NCBI GenBank assembly: GCA_949529985.1
Contig: CATIRS010000049.1
Location: 54,367 to 118,366, forward strand
Length of the DNA stretch: 64,000 nt
Direction: 5' to 3'
DNA from: Owenweeksia sp. TMED14
Lineage (GTDB): Bacteria; Bacteroidota; Bacteroidia; Flavobacteriales; Schleiferiaceae
Below are positions 8,863 through 17,604 of this stretch, in pieces; position 1 is the first letter of the stretch, and each line of letters starts with the position of its first letter. The notes under the pieces were generated by a model that did no database searches, had not been told where the DNA came from, and worked only from the letters and a program-made list of their open reading frames with translations. The position numbers and the translations under genes are program-made.

Positions 8863-10095
8863 TTAGTGCGCCTCTAACCTGTTTCTCAACTCCATATCAA
8901 TAGATTCAAGAAATTCTTCAGTATTTAAATAATGATCAGCATGCCGGACATTATTTCCATGAATACAAATTGCCAAATCTTTAGTCATTTTTCCACTTTC
9001 AACTACATCAACGCACACAGCCTCCAAGGTTCTTGAAAAATTGACAAGAGAATCGTTTTTATCTAATTTACCACGATGGGCTAAACCTCTAGTCCATGCA
9101 AAAATTGATGCAATTGGATTTGTACTTGTAGCTTTTCCTTCCTGATGCTGACGATAGTGTCTAGTAACGGTGCCGTGAGCTGCTTCAGCTTCAAGAGTCT
9201 TTCCGTCAGGAGTAACCAATACCGAAGTCATTAAACCAAGAGATCCAAAACCTTGGGCAACTGTATCAGACTGAACGTCACCATCGTAATTTTTACATGC
9301 CCATACAAATCCGCCTTCCCATTTAAGAGCTGACGCAACCATATCATCAATTAAACGATGCTCATAGGTTATTCCTGCTTGTTTATAGTCAGATTTAAAC
9401 TCCCTCTCAAAAACTTCTTGGAATATATCTTTAAATCGGCCATCATATTTTTTTAAGATGGTGTTCTTTGTGCTTAAATATAAAGGCCAACCTTTTTCCA
9501 AAGCTAAATTCATGCAGGACCTAGCAAATCCATAAATAGATTCATCTGTATTATACATGCTCATGGCTACGCCACCTCCCTGGAAATTGTAAATGTCAAA
9601 GTTTTGCGGTTCACCATTTTCAGGCGTGAAGATCATAGTCAACTTTCCTGGCCCCTCGATTACCGTATCAGTAGCTCTGTATTGATCCCCAAATGCGTGA
9701 CGACCGATAACTATTGGTTTATTCCAAGTGCTGACTAACCGCGGAACATTTGAACATATAATAGGCTCACGAAAAACAGTACCACCTAAAATATTTCGTA
9801 TTGTACCATTTGGTGACCTCCACATTTGTTTTAAACCAAATTCAATAACACGATCTTCATCAGGGGTTATTGTAGCGCATTTAATCCCTACGTTGTACTT
9901 CTTAATTGCTTCCGCTGCATCGATGGTAACTTGATCATCACTTTTGTCTCGATTTACCATACCGAGGTCAAAATATTTAATATTTAGGTCTACGTATGGA
10001 AGAATAAGTTTATCTTTTATAAACGCCCAAATAATTCTAGTCATTTCATCACCATCTAATTCGACAATAGGATTTTCTACTTTGATTTTTTTCAT
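8863..10095 (-). CDS. icd: NADP-dependent isocitrate dehydrogenase (eukaryote-like type)
   Basis: Oxidatively decarboxylates isocitrate to 2-oxoglutarate with reduction of NADP in the TCA cycle. The 410-residue product has the length and signatures of the dimeric IDP1/IDP2-like class rather than the E. coli type. These are [16 protein letters not shown] at the N-terminus, [38 protein letters not shown] for substrate binding, and [15 protein letters not shown] followed by [12 protein letters not shown] for the cofactor. The ATG at 10095 is chosen because it matches the family N-terminus; an in-frame start at 10143 would add 16 Lys/Ser-rich residues. It lies 50 bases downstream of dnaX on the same strand. 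Aconitase and citrate synthase, its pathway neighbours, are elsewhere in the window. Confidence 0.96.
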   Translation of the reverse strand: MKKIKVENPIVELDGDEMTRIIWAFIKDKLILPYVDLNIKYFDLGMVNRDKSDDQVTIDAAEAIKKYNVGIKCATITPDEDRVIEFGLKQMWRSPNGTIRNILGGTVFREPIICSNVPRLVSTWNKPIVIGRHAFGDQYRATDTVIEGPGKLTMIFTPENGEPQNFDIYNFQGGGVAMSMYNTDESIYGFARSCMNLALEKGWPLYLSTKNTILKKYDGRFKDIFQEVFEREFKSDYKQAGITYEHRLIDDMVASALKWEGGFVWACKNYDGDVQSDTVAQGFGSLGLMTSVLVTPDGKTLEAEAAHGTVTRHYRQHQEGKATSTNPIASIFAWTRGLAHRGKLDKNDSLVNFSRTLEAVCVDVVESGKMTKDLAICIHGNNVRHADHYLNTEEFLESIDMELRNRLEAH

Positions 10096-10145
10096 AATTA
10101 CACTATTTTTATCTCTTTTAGACTTTTTTGAAAAGGATGACAAAT

Positions 10146-10848
10146 TTAATCTATATCTAACTGGAATTCCTTTCGGAATTCGTCTAATTCTGGATTTTTC
10201 TCCAGCAAAAAATTATATCGTTCTTCTGCGGTGTAAACAATTTTAGCATTACTATCCGACTCTTCAATTTGAATATTCACAATTATAGAATCATTTTTCA
10301 ATTCCTGTCTAAAAGAATTAACCAATTCATCTCTTACACTTTCTAAGTAGTCAGATTGTACCCTGGTTCCAACAGAAATACGAATATTAAAATCATCTTC
10401 TAAAATTGGAGATATTTGCTGCAATAATGCATGTATTACAGGACGATTAGACATCAATTGAGAATTTATTTTCCAGACATCGACTAGATCCGTTTGATTA
10501 AAAGAAGTTAACTTTTTTATATTCAAAACATCATTTAGCTTGTTTTTTTCAGCTAAATATTTATCAGTATTTTGAATACTATTTCTTTCTCGAAGAGAAA
10601 AAGCTGATTTCTTAATTGGCTTAAACTCTACATTTGAATTTGATGCGCCAACTTTCTGGATTGTATCTCCGGTCATTATTTCATCAGTATTCTTCTTAGC
10701 AGATGAAACAGATTGCACTAAAGGTGGATGCATAATTTCAGTGGCAGAGCTAGGGGGTTTTTTCTCCTCCAAAGGTTTCATGGTCTTCTTATGAAGATTT
10801 ATATCCTCAGGGACTATTTCACTTTTGGCTGGGAGTTTTTTTTTTTTT
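10146..10848 (-). CDS. dnaX: tau-specific C-terminal part of dnaX, reached by frame change at A13
   Basis: Domains IV-V of DnaX tau, about 229 residues after the slippery run. This frame follows the 13-A run as ...AAA CTC CCA GCC, that is L-P-A-K-S-E. To join the upstream frame the mRNA must lose one A or gain two, or the ribosome must shift by the equivalent. A joined product would be 588 residues. First comes a low-complexity Lys/Pro/Ser linker. The final ~110 residues (from about [13 protein letters not shown] to the end, with [20 protein letters not shown]) resemble the C-terminus of Bacteroidota DnaX. There is no good independent start: an ATG ATG pair occurs at 10856 but would yield a protein without the ATPase part. 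An assembly error in the homopolymer remains possible. Confidence 0.8.
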
Positions 10849-11913
10849 AGCATCAACTTCTGTTAGACCTGCAATTTCAAGCAAGACTACTTCGACAAAA
10901 AGTCTGGGACTAGAACTATCTTTGTATTGAATATCGCATCTTGACAATAGTCTCAATGCACGACCTAGAAATATTAAATCCATTTCATTTGACTGAGAGC
11001 GATATCGATCTTTAACAGAATCTGGTATCTCCATAAGATCAACTGTAGATGGATGTTTTGCCATTAAAACATCTCGAACATGGTTAGCTAAACCACTCAC
11101 ATAAATATGCAAGTCAAAACCCCTTTCCAAAACCGAATTAACATGAAGAAAAAGAGATGAAACATCTGAATTCTTCAAATCATTTAAAGTCCTGAAATAA
11201 ATATCTCTATCCAGAATTTGAAGATTCTCTCGAACTAATTCATAAGAAATATTTTGGCCTTGAGAAAAGGCACAAATTCTATCAAAAACTGATAATGAAT
11301 CGCGCAAGGCTCCATCTGCTTTTTCAGCAATAAGGTGCAACGCTTCCTGCTCTACCTGTAAACCCTCTTCAGAGGCAACAAAATTAAGATGCCGAACAAT
11401 ATCTTCTGTTCTTATTCTTTTAAAATCAAACACTTGACACCGTGACAAAATAGTGGGTAGCACTTTATGCTTTTCGGTTGTGGCTAATATAAATATAGCA
11501 TGAGCAGGAGGCTCCTCAAGCGTTTTTAAAAAGGCGTTAAAGGCGGCAGTAGAAAGCATGTGAACTTCATCTATGATATACACTTTATACTGACCGAGCT
11601 GAGGAGCAAACCTAACTTGATCAATTAATTGTCTAATATCATCGACTTTATTATTTGAAGCGGCATCCAGCTCGAAAATATTTAAATCATAATTCTCATC
11701 AGCATCCGTATTTATTTCATTAATTCTCTTCGCCAAAATCCTAGCGCAGGATGTCTTACCAACCCCTTTTGGACCACAAAAAAGCAAGGCCTGGGCTAAA
11801 TTCCCAGAAGTGACTTCATGCTCAAGAGTTTCTGTCACGTGAGTTTGACCAACAACTGTATCGAAAGATGTTGGACGATATTTTCTTGCAGATACGATGT
11901 AAGGCTTATCCAT
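10819..11913 (-). CDS. dnaX: DNA polymerase III gamma subunit frame (dnaX, zero frame)
   Basis: Clamp-loader ATPase of DNA polymerase III; this frame encodes domains I-III, 364 residues. Visible are Walker A GPKGVGKT (residues 47-54), Walker B DEVHML, and the sensor region LPTILSRCQVFDF. The zinc-module cysteines of E. coli DnaX, expected after the P-loop, are absent. The frame ends in [11 protein letters not shown]: the four lysines are encoded by a run of 13 A (minus strand, + positions 10836-10848), and TGA follows five codons later. The rest of tau continues in another frame. The product as read therefore matches the truncated gamma form. A TAnnTTTG box at 11918-11925 lies just before the ATG. 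Confidence 0.9.
   Translation of the reverse strand: MDKPYIVSARKYRPTSFDTVVGQTHVTETLEHEVTSGNLAQALLFCGPKGVGKTSCARILAKRINEINTDADENYDLNIFELDAASNNKVDDIRQLIDQVRFAPQLGQYKVYIIDEVHMLSTAAFNAFLKTLEEPPAHAIFILATTEKHKVLPTILSRCQVFDFKRIRTEDIVRHLNFVASEEGLQVEQEALHLIAEKADGALRDSLSVFDRICAFSQGQNISYELVRENLQILDRDIYFRTLNDLKNSDVSSLFLHVNSVLERGFDLHIYVSGLANHVRDVLMAKHPSTVDLMEIPDSVKDRYRSQSNEMDLIFLGRALRLLSRCDIQYKDSSSPRLFVEVVLLEIAGLTEVDAKKKKTPSQK
10836..10848 (-). other. A13 slippery run in dnaX
   Basis: Thirteen consecutive A on the coding strand, between GCT and CTCCC. Frame 0 stops at TGA six codons after the run begins to be left (T-P-S-Q-K-stop). With one extra A the third frame reads N-S-Q-P-K-V-K and stops at TAG. 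Only loss of one A (or gain of two) opens the tau frame. RNA polymerase slippage on such runs makes gamma and tau in Thermus thermophilus; here that mechanism is inferred from sequence. Confidence 0.75.
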
Positions 11914-11917
11914 AGTT

Positions 11918-11925
11918 CAAATCTA
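11918..11925 (-). promoter_or_regulatory. Putative -7 box (TAGATTTG) of dnaX
   Basis: A perfect match to the Bacteroidota -7 consensus TAnnTTTG, ending 4 bases before the dnaX ATG. If used, transcription would begin at or very near the ATG, giving an almost leaderless mRNA. No clear -33 box is visible. The short motif can occur by chance in A+T-rich DNA. Confidence 0.35.
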
Positions 11926-11936
11926 AGGTAGTTACC

Positions 11937-12566
11937 CTAATTTATTGGCCAAATTTGAAAACTAGCAAAGAAAACAATTTGCAATACAACGATAGATAAA
12001 GCAGTATCATTTTTTACTGGATTCACTTTTGAGACCAACAAAAACTGCATCAATCCTGAAGTTAAGACCCACCCAAAAAAGTTCATTAAACCAGCCCCAG
12101 ATCTAGGAAAAATCCAAAGCCTAAGTTCCGGAGCAACAGGTTCAATTAGAAAATCAATAAAAATCATAATAACTACTGACATAAACCAAATCATAGCTTT
12201 ATTTCTTTTTCTAAAATACCAAGCAATAACTTGAGCAGCCGCCCATGACAGTACAACCCAATTCAATCCGATCATCCATGGCGTATTTAGTATTTGTGGA
12301 CCTAAGCCTTCCAAATAGAGATAATCCCCAAAAGGAAAACCGGTATATACTCCTATTATTTCCACAATAAGACCAATAAAGTAAATCAATAAAATTGTCG
12401 CTTTTAGTCCCGCAGACTTATTAGAACTCTGATATAACGCCACGAACGACATTAGCAATATTATTGGTGTCAAAATTGAAAATATCTCAAAAAAGCTACT
12501 GTGAAACCCCAAAATACCAACAAAATAGAAAATTGATAAAATTGGGATAATAATTTTTTGACTCAT
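11937..12566 (-). CDS. Carotenoid biosynthesis family membrane protein (CruF/DUF422-like)
   Basis: Polytopic inner-membrane protein of 209 residues with about six or seven hydrophobic helices. The segments LIVEIIGVYTGFPFGDYLY, LNTPWMIGLNWVVLSW and IDFLIEPVAPELRLW match the DUF422 family. Its described members (CruF, bisanhydrobacterioruberin hydratase) hydrate the end of a carotenoid chain. This gene probably acts in carotenoid synthesis, but no other carotenoid gene is in the window, so the substrate is unknown. The start at ATG 12566 is favoured over 12596 because the extra ten residues are not hydrophobic. It lies 23 bases upstream of dnaX on the same strand. Confidence 0.75.
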   Translation of the reverse strand: MSQKIIIPILSIFYFVGILGFHSSFFEIFSILTPIILLMSFVALYQSSNKSAGLKATILLIYFIGLIVEIIGVYTGFPFGDYLYLEGLGPQILNTPWMIGLNWVVLSWAAAQVIAWYFRKRNKAMIWFMSVVIMIFIDFLIEPVAPELRLWIFPRSGAGLMNFFGWVLTSGLMQFLLVSKVNPVKNDTALSIVVLQIVFFASFQIWPIN

Positions 12567-12656
12567 AATGACGGTTTTAATGAATGAATATGGCAACCTC
12601 TCCTAGATGATATTGGTAATACTACAGCAGAAGATCTTCAGTCCTTACTGTTGCCG

Positions 12657-12664
12657 CAAAAGTA
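12657..12664 (-). promoter_or_regulatory. Putative -7 box (TACTTTTG) of the carotenoid-family gene
   Basis: Exact TAnnTTTG match on the minus strand, about 90 bases before the chosen start at 12566. No obvious -33 element. Chance occurrence cannot be excluded. Confidence 0.35.
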
Positions 12665-12895
12665 ATTTCCATCATAAGTTTTGTCCAGCATCATTGTTTT
12701 TATGAATGCCATCCATTAGGGCAAATATAATTATTTTGATTTCTTACTTGCATAATAATTCATTGTGAACTTTCGGCAAACTATTATTAATAACTTTGTC
12801 CTCTTTACAAATCATTTGAAAGAATCGAAAATTCATGTCAAAATTATTTATCGTTTAAATTCAACCTTTTCTGCTAAATAGCAATAAACTTTTGC

Positions 12896-12903
12896 TACCT
12901 TTG
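12896..12903 (+). promoter_or_regulatory. Putative -7 box (TACCTTTG) of the rpsF-rpsR-rplI operon
   Basis: Exact TAnnTTTG match followed by CGG, 20 bases before the rpsF ATG. The position, directly before a highly expressed ribosomal operon, supports use. The leader would be only about 15 bases and has no Shine-Dalgarno sequence, as is usual in this phylum. Confidence 0.6.
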
Positions 12904-12923
12904 CGGCCCTAATTTCATTACTA

Positions 12924-13259
12924 ATGAACCAGTACGAAACCGTTTTCATTTTAAATCCCGTCTTGTCTGAAGATCAGATAAGGGAAGCGGTTGATAAATT
13001 CTCAGGCTTCTTAACTACTAACGGAGCCAACATTATCAACGTTGAAAAATGGGGGTTGCGAAAGCTAGCATACCTCATTGACAAGAAGAAAAGTGGGTTT
13101 TACAACCTTCTTGAATTCAAAGCACCAACAAATATTATTTCTGCCTTAGAAGTTGAAATGAAACGCGATGAAAGGGTCTTACGATTCCTCACCGTCGTAA
13201 TGGACAAGAATGGTGCTGAATACGCAGCCAAACGCCGGGACAAAGTAAAAAACTCTTAA
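12924..13259 (+). CDS. rpsF: 30S ribosomal protein S6
   Basis: Component of the small-subunit platform that binds together with S18, 111 residues. [18 protein letters not shown] is the S6 opening strand. [25 protein letters not shown] is the conserved core, and [14 protein letters not shown] precedes the short basic tail. It is the first gene of the conserved rpsF-rpsR-rplI operon, with 15 bases to rpsR. The start follows a strong TAnnTTTG box at 20 bases. Confidence 0.98.
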   Translation: MNQYETVFILNPVLSEDQIREAVDKFSGFLTTNGANIINVEKWGLRKLAYLIDKKKSGFYNLLEFKAPTNIISALEVEMKRDERVLRFLTVVMDKNGAEYAAKRRDKVKNS

Positions 13260-13274
13260 TTTTAGATTCGCATT

Positions 13275-13565
13275 ATGAGCACTTTGGAATCAACAGCAGG
13301 CAACCAATCAGAGATTCGCTATTTACAGCCAATCGCGATTGATGCGGCAAATAATAAAAAATACTGTCGCTTTAAGAAGTATGGTATTAAACACATCGAC
13401 CACAAAGACCCTACATATTTAATGAGGTTTGTGAACGAACAAGGTAAAATTTTACCTCGAAGATTAACTGGTACATCCCTAAAGTATCAGCGAAAACTTG
13501 CAGTTGCCATCAAGCGTGCGCGACATTTAGGCCTCATGCCTTACGTAGCAGATAATCTTAAATAA
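13275..13565 (+). CDS. rpsR: 30S ribosomal protein S18
   Basis: Small-subunit protein that pairs with S6, 96 residues. The conserved core is [19 protein letters not shown] and then [20 protein letters not shown] with [12 protein letters not shown]. The N-terminus is about 20 residues longer than the E. coli protein, which is common in Bacteroidota. It lies between rpsF and rplI with short gaps, and so is co-transcribed. No zinc-binding cysteine set is present: only one Cys is visible in the core. Confidence 0.98.
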   Translation: MSTLESTAGNQSEIRYLQPIAIDAANNKKYCRFKKYGIKHIDHKDPTYLMRFVNEQGKILPRRLTGTSLKYQRKLAVAIKRARHLGLMPYVADNLK

Positions 13566-13576
13566 TTCCCTTCGAT

Positions 13577-14029
13577 ATGGAAGTAATTCTCAAAGCAGAC
13601 GTTGATAACTTAGGTTATAAAGACGATTTGATCACCGTTAAAAATGGATATGGTCGGAATTTTTTAATTCCTCAGGGAAAAGCAGTTTTCGCAACTCCCT
13701 CAGCCAAGAAAATGCTTGCTGAAGACATAAGGCAGAAAGCTCACAAAGAGGAAAAGATCATAAAAAATGCTAATTCAACAGCAGAAGGACTTTCTCGAAT
13801 TGATTTAAAAATATCTGCTAAATCAGGAAAGACAGGAAAACTTTTCGGAGCTGTAACAAATTCTGACATTTCATCTAAACTTGCAGAGATGGGCCATTCA
13901 ATTGATAAAAAGTTTATTCAAATTTTAGGAGGAACGATTAAAAGCGCTGGTAAGTATTCAGCGAAAATAAGATTACATCGTGAAGTTATCACTGACTTCA
14001 ATTTTGAGGTTATTGGAAAGGAGAAGTGA
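13577..14029 (+). CDS. rplI: 50S ribosomal protein L9
   Basis: Large-subunit protein that binds 23S rRNA near the L1 stalk, 150 residues. The N-terminal rRNA-binding domain reads MEVILKADVDNLGYKDDLITV with NGYGRNFLIPQGKA. A long connecting helix and the C-terminal domain (SGKTGKLFGAVTNSDIS) follow. It is the last gene of the operon, with a rho-independent terminator 23 bases after the stop. Confidence 0.98.
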   Translation: MEVILKADVDNLGYKDDLITVKNGYGRNFLIPQGKAVFATPSAKKMLAEDIRQKAHKEEKIIKNANSTAEGLSRIDLKISAKSGKTGKLFGAVTNSDISSKLAEMGHSIDKKFIQILGGTIKSAGKYSAKIRLHREVITDFNFEVIGKEK

Positions 14030-14051
14030 TCTTCGACTCAATTCTGAATCT

Positions 14052-14080
14052 AAAAACCCGCAACCTCCGCGGGTTTTTTT
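14052..14080 (+). terminator. Rho-independent terminator after rplI
   Basis: AACCCGC and GCGGGTT pair across an 7-base loop, followed by a run of T on the plus strand. It ends the rpsF-rpsR-rplI operon, 12 bases before the next start. Confidence 0.9.
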
Positions 14081-14091
14081 AATTTAGAGAA

Positions 14092-16008
14092 ATGAAAAAT
14101 AATATTTCAAAGTATGATTTATGGCTTGGGATCTCTACCGGTGCAATACTAGCACTTGTTCCAAGTTTCGAGAAATATTCAAAACTAGGAGACCCAAGCC
14201 ATTGGCCTCTTCAACTAGGATGGAGTCTCTTAGTACTCTTTACAATCTTAAATACTTCGCGCAAAAGCCAACTCAACTTATTTCCAAACCCTTTACTCCT
14301 CATTTGGATTTTATTTATTATTTGGTGCGCAATTGGTTATTTCGCAAGCCCTATTACTGCACTTTCAGAATGGAAACTTTCCATTTTTAGGTACTCAGGA
14401 TATTTTGGATTTCTTTTTTTAGGTGCTAGTTTTCATAAAAAAGGCGAAACCATTAATCCTTTTATTGCTCATAGTATCATTGGGTTTGGGGGAATGATAT
14501 CGCTACACTATTTAGCTGAATTTATAACGACCAGTAATGGACTTATTGACCCTTACAGTGTCCCTGGACTAATGGGGCATAAAAACTTTACTTCATCTGC
14601 CATTGCAATCACTGTACCGATAAGCATACTAATGCTAAAAAAAAATAGAAAGAATAGATTCCTTTACTTAACAATAATTACCATAAGTATAATTTCAATA
14701 ATACTAACACAGACAAGAAGTATTGCTTTAGCGGGAGCCCTCTCTTTAATTGTTGCAGCAATAGCCGGATGGAGACCTAACAAGAATGTTTGGATCGCAA
14801 TTACAGGTGTTCTTTGTATTGCAATAGGACTTTTCACTCAACCTGAAATAAAAGATCGCCTGTTAGATCCAACAAATTTGAAGATTAGAACTATTTTCTG
14901 GAATCACTCCTTAAAAATGGTTTGTTCTTCACCGATTCAAGGAGTCGGATCGGGTCAATGGAGAGTCGGATTTCCAAAATATGGTCTCCAAGGAACTAAC
15001 CCAAGTGTTGCAGAAGGCATCACTTCTGAAGTTCGCCCTCACAACGATTTTTTGTGGATCCTTGCTGAAAATGGGTGGATCGGTTTTGGAATATTTTCAA
15101 CATTTTTTATTTTCCTATGGTTTACCTGGTTCAAAGGAATTACCAAAGAGAGTGACATCGAGCATCAAGTCAAAGGTGCTATCCTTACGATAATAACAGT
15201 CTATTCATTATTCGAATTCCCAATTGAACGAATTGCTGTTTATGGTCCATTTATGATTATAGCAGGATCTATAACTAGAAAGGCATCTCAGCAAATCAAC
15301 TCTATATTGAAAAAACTCCTTTTGGGTGTTTGTTGCACTTCACTTTTAATGCTAATATATTCGAGTACTAATGCAATCAAGGCAGATAGAGATAATCAGA
15401 TTGTCTTAGAAAATAATTCAAATCAAGATGCTTCCAAAATCATAAGCAGCGCATCTAAAGCAATAAGTTCCTGGAATGAGTTAGATCGTTTCGGTAATCC
15501 CCTTCTATATTTTGCTGGAATGGGAAGTATGGTCAAGGAAGCAAAAATGTCAAGAAAGCAAAAATTTGGAATTAAAGATTTTAAAAAAGCAGAGATGTAT
15601 TTTCTTAATGCCTTAAAGATTCACCCTAATCATGTTGTAACCCTCTATCAACTTGGTAACTTGTATACGTACAGAGGACAATTTTTTAAAGCGAAAAAGA
15701 CATATAATTCATTGTTAAAAATCTCGCCCAGGCACCCAGGAGGGCAATTAGCATACTCAATGACTCTGCTTGAATTAAATAAACCTGAAGCTTCGGCAAG
15801 AATAATTATATCAGCTTTCCTAAGTCCTGACATATACCTGACTGACAATTATAAAAATACAGTAATCAAAGCTTTGAGGCAATGCCCTGAAAATACATCT
15901 CATATTGGCCTTCAAAAAACAATTAAAAACCGAAGCACATTGAATGATCAGCAATTATTTAATCGATTTCAATCATTTAAGATGGGGAAAATAATTGAAA
16001 AAAATTAA
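14092..16008 (+). CDS. O-antigen ligase/polymerase-family membrane protein with C-terminal TPR
   Basis: Integral membrane protein of 638 residues. The first ~420 residues carry about ten to twelve hydrophobic helices. They include the Wzy_C/WaaL signature region LTQTRSIALAGALSLIVA, followed by a large loop with GVGSGQWRVGFPKYG and VRPHNDFLWILAENGWIG. The VRPHND/GVGSG loop is typical of O-antigen ligases and polymerases. After the last helix, residues ~480-600 contain tetratricopeptide-like repeats (FKKAEMYFLNALKIHPNHVVTLYQLGNLY and the next repeat). It probably joins or polymerises glycan on the periplasmic face. It starts right after the rplI terminator and ends with a 4-base tail overlap with xth. 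Whether ligase or polymerase cannot be decided. Confidence 0.83.
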   Translation: MKNNISKYDLWLGISTGAILALVPSFEKYSKLGDPSHWPLQLGWSLLVLFTILNTSRKSQLNLFPNPLLLIWILFIIWCAIGYFASPITALSEWKLSIFRYSGYFGFLFLGASFHKKGETINPFIAHSIIGFGGMISLHYLAEFITTSNGLIDPYSVPGLMGHKNFTSSAIAITVPISILMLKKNRKNRFLYLTIITISIISIILTQTRSIALAGALSLIVAAIAGWRPNKNVWIAITGVLCIAIGLFTQPEIKDRLLDPTNLKIRTIFWNHSLKMVCSSPIQGVGSGQWRVGFPKYGLQGTNPSVAEGITSEVRPHNDFLWILAENGWIGFGIFSTFFIFLWFTWFKGITKESDIEHQVKGAILTIITVYSLFEFPIERIAVYGPFMIIAGSITRKASQQINSILKKLLLGVCCTSLLMLIYSSTNAIKADRDNQIVLENNSNQDASKIISSASKAISSWNELDRFGNPLLYFAGMGSMVKEAKMSRKQKFGIKDFKKAEMYFLNALKIHPNHVVTLYQLGNLYTYRGQFFKAKKTYNSLLKISPRHPGGQLAYSMTLLELNKPEASARIIISAFLSPDIYLTDNYKNTVIKALRQCPENTSHIGLQKTIKNRSTLNDQQLFNRFQSFKMGKIIEKN

Positions 16009-16763
16009 CTTATCTCAAGAACAACTGGGCAATGATCACTTCCAAATTCTTCATTTAAGATATCTGTAGCTTTTATCCTGGGCACTAAACGTTTCGAAAT
16101 AACATGATAATCCAAGCGCCAACCAATATTTCTAGAACGCGCACCTGACCGCATACTCCACCACGAATACTTGACCTCGGCAGGATGATCGATTCGCCAA
16201 GAATCAACAAACCCTTTGTTTAAAAGATAATCCATACCATCTATTTCAATTTGAGTATGACCCGGTGTCCTGTTATAATTACTTTTAGAATTAGCTAAAT
16301 CAATTGCCTTGTGAGCTACATTTAAATCACCACAATATATGACGGGCTTTTTATTATCATAATACTCTAATATGTCTGCAATAGTGACATCCCAATCCTG
16401 TCTATTTGGGATACGAGAGAGATCACTTTTTGAATTTGGAACGTAGGCAGTACATACATAATATTCCGAAAATTCAGCAACGATAAAACGACCTTCACCA
16501 TCATGTTCTATATGACCCACTCCTATTCTAGTAGAAATAGGCTTCGATTTTGAAATAAGTGCAGTTCCACTATAACCTTTTTTATCAGCGGAATGAGCAA
16601 TTACATTATAACCGGAACCTAATAGAACTTCAGCTACTTGATGCTCTGTAGCTTTCGTCTCCTGAAAGCAAACAATATCTGCATCCCATTTGGCCAATTG
16701 AGTAATAAGGCCTTTTGATGCGGCTGAACGTATGCCATTTACATTCCAAGAAATAATTTTCAT
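16005..16763 (-). CDS. xth: Exodeoxyribonuclease III (AP endonuclease)
   Basis: DNA repair enzyme of the ExoIII/APE1 family, 252 residues, that cuts 5' to abasic sites. Catalytic landmarks are MKIISWNVNGIRSA (Asn), CFQETKA (metal-binding Glu), YCGDLNVAH (Asp-Leu-Asn) and the C-terminal GSDHCPVVLEI (Asp-His). DLSRIPNRQDWD and SWWSMRSGARSRNIGWRLDY are typical family segments. The ATG at 16763 matches the family N-terminus; a start at 16784 adds seven residues. Ends tail-to-tail with the O-antigen-ligase-like gene. Confidence 0.96.
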   Translation of the reverse strand: MKIISWNVNGIRSAASKGLITQLAKWDADIVCFQETKATEHQVAEVLLGSGYNVIAHSADKKGYSGTALISKSKPISTRIGVGHIEHDGEGRFIVAEFSEYYVCTAYVPNSKSDLSRIPNRQDWDVTIADILEYYDNKKPVIYCGDLNVAHKAIDLANSKSNYNRTPGHTQIEIDGMDYLLNKGFVDSWRIDHPAEVKYSWWSMRSGARSRNIGWRLDYHVISKRLVPRIKATDILNEEFGSDHCPVVLEIS

Positions 16764-16897
16764 CTGATAAAGATAAATGATCATAAATAAAAATTGTCGA
16801 ACTTATGCTCACTATTTAAATGAATGAGACTATTTACCTACCCATAGGTAATTTCATTTTTTTCATTTGTGCATCCAAAATAGATAATTAAAGACAA

Positions 16898-17602
16898 ATG
16901 ATTAAAAATAAAATCGGTATTAGGATAACCCTATTTTCAATTGGACTAGTCATTGGTTCTTGCAGCCCGATTTGGGAAGGAGATTTTCTTTACAGGGGAA
17001 ATAACAAGGCTAATTTTCCAGAAAATTATCAATTAAAAATATCACTAAGAAAATTCAACACGAAAACCTCCCCTAAAAATGGATATTTCCGAAAGGAAAT
17101 AAAGTTTAAAAACTCGAAAACCTTGGATTTAATGACCTTTGAATTCCACTCGGGGAAAATGTTAACTATCTCAAAAGAGATGATCACCCCTAAAGGTGTT
17201 CCAATTAAATCATGGTGGATTAGAGATACATTGTTTTGCAATGACCCAGCTCTGATTCAAACTAAAAATAAGAACAAGCAAGAAAGACGATTTTATTTCC
17301 CATTTGGACTATATCATGAAATAGGGATTGAGTTTTACCCTCTAATAGTTCCAGATTTAAAAAAGCTTAAAACTGGAGAAGTCTTTATTTTACCAATAAC
17401 AAAAACACCTAATGGAGATATTTTAAACGCGATATATTCCTGCAATGATCGAAATTCAATAAACCGTGTATACTTTTTGGAATACCAAGGAAATAAGAGT
17501 ATTCTTAGCTTTCAAAAGTTTAGAAATAAATGGGTCTTAAAAAATTCTGAAACAAGCACTAATGGCTCATTTCAAAATAAGATCTTGGAAAGTTTCGAAT
17601 AG
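16898..17602 (+). CDS. Predicted lipoprotein of unknown function
   Basis: 234 residues, not recognised. The N-terminus (MIKNKIGIRITLFSIGLVIGSCS) has a basic start, a hydrophobic stretch and an IGSC lipobox-like end with Cys near residue 22, so it is probably a lipoprotein. The remainder is rich in Lys, Asn, Phe and Tyr and looks beta-rich, with no enzyme motif. It stands alone, 135 bases from the divergent xth start. It ends two bases before the convergent icmF stop. Bacteroidota carry many such orphan lipoproteins; a function cannot be proposed. Confidence 0.65.
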   Translation: MIKNKIGIRITLFSIGLVIGSCSPIWEGDFLYRGNNKANFPENYQLKISLRKFNTKTSPKNGYFRKEIKFKNSKTLDLMTFEFHSGKMLTISKEMITPKGVPIKSWWIRDTLFCNDPALIQTKNKNKQERRFYFPFGLYHEIGIEFYPLIVPDLKKLKTGEVFILPITKTPNGDILNAIYSCNDRNSINRVYFLEYQGNKSILSFQKFRNKWVLKNSETSTNGSFQNKILESFE

Positions 17603-17604
17603 AG

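Larger units (their letters stand above)
12567..12923. other. Divergent intergenic region between the carotenoid gene and rpsF
   Basis: About 357 bases without a convincing gene. It carries outward-facing promoter candidates: TACTTTTG on the minus strand (12657-12664), toward the carotenoid protein, and TACCTTTG on the plus strand (12896-12903), toward rpsF. I see no tRNA, riboswitch or repeat. The rest is A+T-rich and otherwise featureless to inspection. Confidence 0.5.

Noticed and set aside
10146-10856. Independent 236-residue protein starting at the ATG ATG pair
   Set aside because: Its C-terminus matches the end of DnaX tau and it directly continues the gamma frame across the A13 run.
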